24,866 bases of DNA from CAZJRB01 sp964547995. Its GTDB lineage: Bacteria > Planctomycetota > Planctomycetia > Pirellulales > Thermoguttaceae. The stretch spans positions 1 through 24,866 of the forward strand of contig CAZJRB010000111.1 in NCBI GenBank assembly GCA_964547995.1. The letters run 5' to 3'. Every line of letters begins with the position of its first letter. The first letter of the stretch is position 1. The translations under genes were made by a program, and so were the position numbers. Below are positions 21,266 to 24,866 of this stretch, piece after piece. The notes beneath the pieces are model-generated. The model had not been told where the DNA came from and did not search any database. It was given only the letters and a program-made list of their open reading frames with translations.

Positions 21266-23419
21266 TTAGTATTCCGACTGGACCAGGAAGTAGAAGTTCC
21301 GCCCGCGGCGGAAGACGCCGCCCGGATGACCGTAATTCATGTCGATCCGCGAATCGAGATGTTCCTGGTAGTTGCGGTTGCCCAGGTTCTCGACGCCGGC
21401 CACGAAGGTTACGGCATGATTGATGTGCCAGTAGCCTCGCATATCGTGGGTGACGAAACCGGGGGTAGGCAGTTCTCCGGAACCCGCCGTCTGATTGGTC
21501 CGGTACTGACCGTCGACGATTCGGGCGCGATATTCCATACCCCATTTCCGGCCATCCCAGCAATCGCTCAGCCGAAGCCCGACGAGGGCCTGCAACGGGG
21601 GGATTCCCCACAACGGCCCGTACAGGGCGGTAACGTCTTGGACGTTTCCTTCGACATAGGAGAGGCTCGCAAAGGGCGTGAGGCGGCCGTTTGACCGCAG
21701 TTCGCCGTAGAGTTCGCCGCCGGCCAGCGCGGCGTCCTCGTTAGCGGTAGTTACCCAGTTGTAGGTGATGAAATGGTCGATCCACGAATAGAAACCCCGG
21801 ATTCCGCCGTGGAAATCGGCGTAATCGGCCGTCAACCCCACGTCGATCTGCTGGGCCGTTTGTTCGGTAAGGTCGGGGTTGCCGATCGGAAAGAACAAGG
21901 GGCCCTCCTGCAGAATCGCCAGGTAGGGCAACCAGGCATACAAGTCCGTCGGCGTGGGAGCGCACTGCGATACCCCGAACCCCGCCGTGGCGGTCAACTC
22001 ATCGGTTAGCTCGTACTCGCCGATGACATATCCGGCGCCCAGCGTAAAGCTTCGTGGACGGTCGCCATTGGGAATAAAGCCGACTTGGCCTTCGGGGTTC
22101 GTCCGGACCAGATCGATACGGCCACCCGCCTTGACGACCAGGCGATCGGACACGGGCAAAATGACATCGAGAAAGAGACCCGTGTCATACACTTTCACCG
22201 GTGCGATGCCAAAGAGGGCGAGGCTGGTAAGTTCCAGATAATGGTGTCGCTCGAGCGTGAAGTCGGCTCCCGCGGCGAGTTGCCCGTCCTCCGGGGTTCC
22301 CCACGTCATGATCATGCGGCCGCCCGCCGAGTAGTTGCGCCCCCAAGTCAAGTTGGTCAACGGCACGCCGGGGTTCCACGGGTTGATTTTGTGAGCCGGC
22401 GTGCCTCTGAAACGGCCCGCATTGTACCACAGGTTGATTCGGAGGTGATCGTAAAGGTGCTGGTTTTCCAGCGTATAACAGAGTTGAAAGGCGTCGGCCG
22501 TCAAAAGTGCCAGATCGTTGATCTGGCTCGGCAAGTCGATGTCGGTCAGGTCGTTGCGGATGTAGCTGAACTCGAAGGAGCCGTCTCGCGACGGGTCGTA
22601 GCCGAAGCTGCAGTTCCAGTTTCGCATATTGTGGCTGGCGGCCACGGGAAACCCGCCGCCGGCCGTGAAGTCGACGCCGGTCCGCTGTACGTAGCCGATA
22701 CGATAGCCGTAGTTGCCGCCGCCGCCGTGGAAACTCTGGGTCCCGTACCACGCCTCTCCGTTGGTGTCGTAGCTGCCGGCCGTGTGGCCCAGAACGCCCG
22801 TCCCGCAGCAGCAGCGTTCGGTCTCCTTCAATTGCACGTTGATGAAGGCGAAGCCGGGCCCCTGACGGACCGTGTAGGGGCCGTCGATGATCGACACGTC
22901 CCGGATGATGCTCGAATCGATCCGGCTCAGCGGCGTATCCAGGTCGGGTCGAATCGGAAAGAAGCAGGCCCCGTCGACCGTGTTGCGGATTTGGGCGTAG
23001 CGGTAGCCGCGAATCCGCGGCTCGTTCGAGATGGGCGAACGGGTAAAGAGCATCACGTTGCCCGTGTCGCCCGATTGCTCCAATAAGTCGCCGACGTCGG
23101 TGGTTCCGCGGATGGCCGCTTCCTCGCCCGACACGACGCTGGCAACCGGCGAAGCGGCCAACTCGGTCGGCAGATCGGACAGGCTCACGGCGCCGCCCCA
23201 CGCCGACTCGATGTCCTCGGGAGCACCCGCCTCGATTCGCGGTTCCGGCAATTCCGGCTGCTCCGGCTGAATCGGTGCAACGGGGCCCTGCATCGCCACG
23301 AACTGGGGATCGATCGATCGGTCGGCGTAGTGCGGCTCTCCGGGGTCGGCCGAGAGGCCACCGCCTATCCCTAAGACAACGGCCGCGACAATCGACCGGT
23401 AATACAACGTCCGACGCAC
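21266..23419 (-). CDS. TonB-dependent outer-membrane receptor
   Basis: 717 aa, GTG start with a GGGGGG stretch eight bases upstream as likely ribosome site. Signal peptide 1-24 (VAAVVLGIGGGLSA). A Pro/Glu-rich linker (46-62) precedes the plug domain (about 92-198: VGDLLEQSGDT, RIRGYRYAQIRNTVDG, IDSSIIRDVSIIDGPYTVRQGPGFAFINVQL). The rest is a 22-strand-type barrel with alternating aromatic strands, ending VENLGNRNYQEHLDSR and terminal FYFLVQSEY, the usual receptor C-terminus. The triple Cys (203-205) just after the plug is unusual and could form a disulfide. The family normally imports siderophores, vitamins or oligosaccharides using TonB-ExbB-ExbD; none of these is in the window, so the substrate is open. 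Neighbouring genes do not suggest an operon. Confidence 0.92.
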   Translation of the reverse strand: MRRTLYYRSIVAAVVLGIGGGLSADPGEPHYADRSIDPQFVAMQGPVAPIQPEQPELPEPRIEAGAPEDIESAWGGAVSLSDLPTELAASPVASVVSGEEAAIRGTTDVGDLLEQSGDTGNVMLFTRSPISNEPRIRGYRYAQIRNTVDGACFFPIRPDLDTPLSRIDSSIIRDVSIIDGPYTVRQGPGFAFINVQLKETERCCCGTGVLGHTAGSYDTNGEAWYGTQSFHGGGGNYGYRIGYVQRTGVDFTAGGGFPVAASHNMRNWNCSFGYDPSRDGSFEFSYIRNDLTDIDLPSQINDLALLTADAFQLCYTLENQHLYDHLRINLWYNAGRFRGTPAHKINPWNPGVPLTNLTWGRNYSAGGRMIMTWGTPEDGQLAAGADFTLERHHYLELTSLALFGIAPVKVYDTGLFLDVILPVSDRLVVKAGGRIDLVRTNPEGQVGFIPNGDRPRSFTLGAGYVIGEYELTDELTATAGFGVSQCAPTPTDLYAWLPYLAILQEGPLFFPIGNPDLTEQTAQQIDVGLTADYADFHGGIRGFYSWIDHFITYNWVTTANEDAALAGGELYGELRSNGRLTPFASLSYVEGNVQDVTALYGPLWGIPPLQALVGLRLSDCWDGRKWGMEYRARIVDGQYRTNQTAGSGELPTPGFVTHDMRGYWHINHAVTFVAGVENLGNRNYQEHLDSRIDMNYGHPGGVFRRGRNFYFLVQSEY

Positions 23420-23532
23420 CGGTGGCCCCCCTGCGAGCGCAAGACCATGACTATGCCCCTATCGCTTTCCTAATCGTCAAAGTCCGCCTGAATCTTTTCT
23501 CTAACCGTTAAACTACCGGTGTAAAAATGCCA

Positions 23533-23546
23533 AGACTAGTTAGTCT
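23533..23546. promoter_or_regulatory. Operator-like palindrome
   Basis: AGACTA-GT-TAGTCT, a perfect 6-base inverted repeat with a 2-base centre, in an AT-rich patch between two divergent genes. Its position suits a repressor site, but no regulator gene is adjacent. Confidence 0.3.
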
Positions 23547-23562
23547 GCGGGAAATGGGAAGC

Positions 23563-23685
23563 ATGAACAAGATGCCATTGCGCTCCGTGCCTCGCCGAGC
23601 GCGCGGTTTCCCTGCCTCGTACGTCGTCGGCGCCCTGGGGCCGCCGGGCTTGCGTGCAATTGCTTCTCGATGTGGGTTCCGGTAG
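23563..23685 (+). CDS. Possible 40-aa peptide, unrecognised
   Basis: ATG preceded by GGGAAATGGGAAGC, a passable ribosome site. It encodes a basic peptide (MNKMPLRSVPRRARGFPASY...) ending at TAG 23683-23685. No family, membrane segment or conserved motif is seen. It could be chance in GC-rich DNA; it is kept because of the start context. Confidence 0.2.
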   Translation: MNKMPLRSVPRRARGFPASYVVGALGPPGLRAIASRCGFR

Positions 23686-23715
23686 CATGGTCGTATCTAC
23701 AGGTCCCGGCGGTAA

Positions 23716-23732
23716 GCCCGGCTGAAGCCGGC
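23716..23732. repeat. Small hairpin element (GCCCGGC-TGAA-GCCGGC)
   Basis: A 5-base-pair core CCGGC/GCCGG with a TGAA loop, followed by ACTACGAACACTAC. It resembles the short dispersed palindromes elsewhere in the window in style but not in sequence. Confidence 0.35.
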
Positions 23733-23791
23733 ACTACGAACACTACAAACAGCCGAAACCATCCACCTCGGCCTGCAAAGGGGGACATCGC

Positions 23792-24547
23792 ATGTCGCCG
23801 CCTCGCCTTGAACAGGGCCGGTACTTTTTGAAGGACTTCATCCGGCAGGAGACCGATTTTTCGCAAACGGGCCAGTCGCGGGGTGCCGCGCCGCCGCCGG
23901 TCGAAAAGCCGTTCGACGCCGATGCGAAGCGGATCGACCTGGTGCGGCCGGGCGCGTGGGACGACGTTGCGGGGATCGACCTGGAAACCGCCATCCGGAA
24001 CCGCGAGAGCCGCCGGCGGTTTACCGGGGAACCATTGACTCTCGGCGAGCTTTCCTTCCTGCTCTGGGCAACGCAGGGGATCCGCGCGCAGGCCGGCCCG
24101 GGCGTCACGCTGCGAACCGTGCCCTCGGCCGGGGCCCGCCATGCGCTGGAGACGTACCTTTGCGTGTTCAACGTCGAGGGGCTCGAACCCGCGTTCTATC
24201 GCTACCTGCCGGTCGAGCACCAATTGCTCTTCGAGTTCGCCGAGGACCGGGCGGCCCGGCGGATGACCGACGCGACGCTCGGGCAGGCCTTTTGCGGCCG
24301 CTGCGCCGTGACGTTCGTCTGGACGGCGATCCCCTACCGCATGGAATGGCGCTATGGCCTCGCGTCGCACAAGGTGATCGCGGTCGACGCCGGCCACGCC
24401 GGACAGAATCTGTACCTCGCCTGCGAAGCGATCCGCGCGGGCACGTGTGCCGTCGGGGCCTACGACCAGCAGAAGATGGACCGGCTGGTGCGCGTCGACG
24501 GTGAAGACGAATTCGTCATCTACCTGGCCCCGGTCGGAAAGGTGTAG
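23792..24547 (+). CDS. SagB-type FMN nitroreductase-family oxidoreductase
   Basis: 251 aa. AAGGGGGACA precedes the ATG. The nitroreductase-fold FMN-binding signature begins at RNRESRRRF (69-77), continues with LSFLLWATQG (87-96), PSAGARHALETY (111-122) and AGHAGQNLYLACEAIRAG (200-217), and closes with YLAPVG (244-249). This order is characteristic of SagB/ThcOx dehydrogenases, which oxidise azolines to azoles in thiazole/oxazole-modified peptides. Many free-standing homologues occur without such clusters, and no cyclodehydratase (SagC/SagD) or precursor peptide is seen here, so a general flavin-dependent redox role is equally likely. No signal peptide; cytoplasmic. Confidence 0.9.
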   Translation: MSPPRLEQGRYFLKDFIRQETDFSQTGQSRGAAPPPVEKPFDADAKRIDLVRPGAWDDVAGIDLETAIRNRESRRRFTGEPLTLGELSFLLWATQGIRAQAGPGVTLRTVPSAGARHALETYLCVFNVEGLEPAFYRYLPVEHQLLFEFAEDRAARRMTDATLGQAFCGRCAVTFVWTAIPYRMEWRYGLASHKVIAVDAGHAGQNLYLACEAIRAGTCAVGAYDQQKMDRLVRVDGEDEFVIYLAPVGKV

Positions 24548-24563
24548 AGTACTGAGTACTGAG

Positions 24564-24588
24564 TTCCCCCCTTTCCCCTTTCCCCTTC
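24564..24588. repeat. 25-base pure pyrimidine tract with TTTCCCC repeats
   Basis: An uninterrupted C/T run 17 bases after the SagB stop, preceded by a direct repeat GAGTACT-GAGTACT (24557-24563 and the preceding copy). No hairpin, so not a standard terminator. Confidence 0.6.
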
Positions 24589-24675
24589 GTCCGTGTCGAG
24601 TTACTTCAGATGGCTGAATAGTCAGCCCGCCCCGAAGAAAATCGGGAAAAACGGCCGAGTGGCTTAAAACCGGCC

Positions 24676-24703
24676 TTGACAAGCCGGCCGAAATATGTAC
24701 AAC
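24676..24703 (+). promoter_or_regulatory. Sigma70-like promoter ahead of the structured terminal segment
   Basis: TTGACA at 24676-24681, a 16-base spacer, and TACAAC at 24698-24703 (four of six). No start codon with a ribosome site follows, which suits a promoter for a non-coding RNA. Confidence 0.5.
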
Positions 24704-24710
24704 TGTATAT

Positions 24711-24866
24711 GTACGTAATCCCTCCGCTGTGGGAGCCCCACAGACGTTAGCGACCCCTGGCCGGGTCCGAGGTTGTGCTGGCAGGCCGGGAAGCAGACCG
24801 GCCGGGGTGGTGCGGCTTTGCCCTCTTGGGCCCCCGGGGCCCGCCACTCCGCGGTGTCCGGGAGTG
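24711..24866 (+). ncRNA. Candidate structured RNA, possibly SRP-RNA-like; runs to the window end
   Basis: Downstream of a good promoter lies a GC-rich segment with no convincing frame but several strong pairings: CTGTGGG/CCCACAG (24727-24743, 3-base loop), GGCCGG/CCGGCC around a GAAGCAGA loop, an outer CCCC-GGCCGG/CCGGCC-GGGG pairing, and CACTCC/GGAGTG (24845-24866). The part GGCAGGCCGGGAAGCAGACC recalls the CAGG...GGAA...AGCAG signature of SRP RNA helix 8, but is too short to form the normal tetraloop hairpin. The SRP identity is therefore a guess; a structured RNA of some kind is more likely than not. Confidence 0.35.

Larger units (their letters stand above)
23420..23791. other. Intergenic region between the divergent TonB receptor and SagB genes
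   Basis: 372 bases. It contains an operator-like palindrome at 23533-23546, a possible 40-codon frame at 23563-23685, and a small hairpin element at 23716-23732. On the minus strand TTGACG (near 23480) is a possible -35 for the TonB receptor, without a good -10. Confidence 0.4.

Noticed and set aside
23792..24547. A thiazole/oxazole-modified peptide (RiPP) cluster around the SagB gene
   Set aside because: No cyclodehydratase, YcaO protein or precursor peptide is visible on either side within the window.
23540..24847. 435-codon minus-strand frame opposite the SagB gene and extending over the terminal structured segment
   Set aside because: SagB motifs are clear on the plus strand; the minus frame runs across repeats and intergenic DNA with no family signal.

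Overview
The window is GC-rich, bacterial and almost certainly from a planctomycete, probably a Pirellulales-like member. Several families typical of that phylum sit together: a DUF1559 (H-X9-DG) protein, a BBP7 beta-barrel porin, an ECF sigma factor overlapping a membrane Ser/Thr kinase, an exported methyltransferase/PQQ-propeller protein, a Gfo/Idh/MocA oxidoreductase, two exported right-handed beta-helix proteins, a very large kinase with a TPR-rich tail, a TonB-dependent receptor and a SagB-type nitroreductase. Two runs of exactly 100 N show that it is a draft scaffold, possibly a metagenome bin.

Layout. 1-3263 (+): DUF1559 protein, then BBP7 porin, with a palindromic repeat between them. 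3264-5739: an accessory island holding a zeta-toxin-like kinase with a small partner protein, the first codons of what looks like an HNH endonuclease gene cut off by repeats, a second orphan coding fragment, and a cluster of REP/REPIN-like palindromes in which both assembly gaps fall. 5740-11162 (-): ECF sigma factor, Ser/Thr kinase and methyltransferase-PQQ propeller protein, all reading the same way and possibly one regulatory and effector unit. 11398-15269: Gfo/Idh oxidoreductase (+) and a divergent pair of exported beta-helix proteins (- and +), which look like surface or periplasmic polysaccharide functions. 15296-20905 (-): the giant kinase. 21266-23419 (-): TonB-dependent receptor. 23792-24547 (+): SagB-type oxidoreductase. 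24676-24866 (+): a consensus-like promoter followed by a highly structured, apparently non-coding segment that runs off the end.

The most unusual object is the giant kinase. A complete response-regulator receiver domain sits inside the kinase fold, in the beta4-beta5 hairpin of the N-lobe, between the ATP-binding lysine and the hinge. The catalytic loop is of the non-RD type (HCD), followed by one transmembrane helix and about 1,370 residues rich in TPR-like helices. This suggests a single-chain link between two-component (Asp) and Ser/Thr phosphorylation. The second notable structure is the REPIN-like repeat cluster: paired, oppositely oriented palindromes with perfect 10-bp arms, a modular head shared with a second stem-loop family, and apparent insertion into a coding gene.

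The genes are mostly separate short units. The sequence directly supports co-transcription only for the sigma factor/kinase pair (4-base overlap) and the zeta/partner pair (2-base gap). Large antisense reading frames throughout are shadows caused by high GC.
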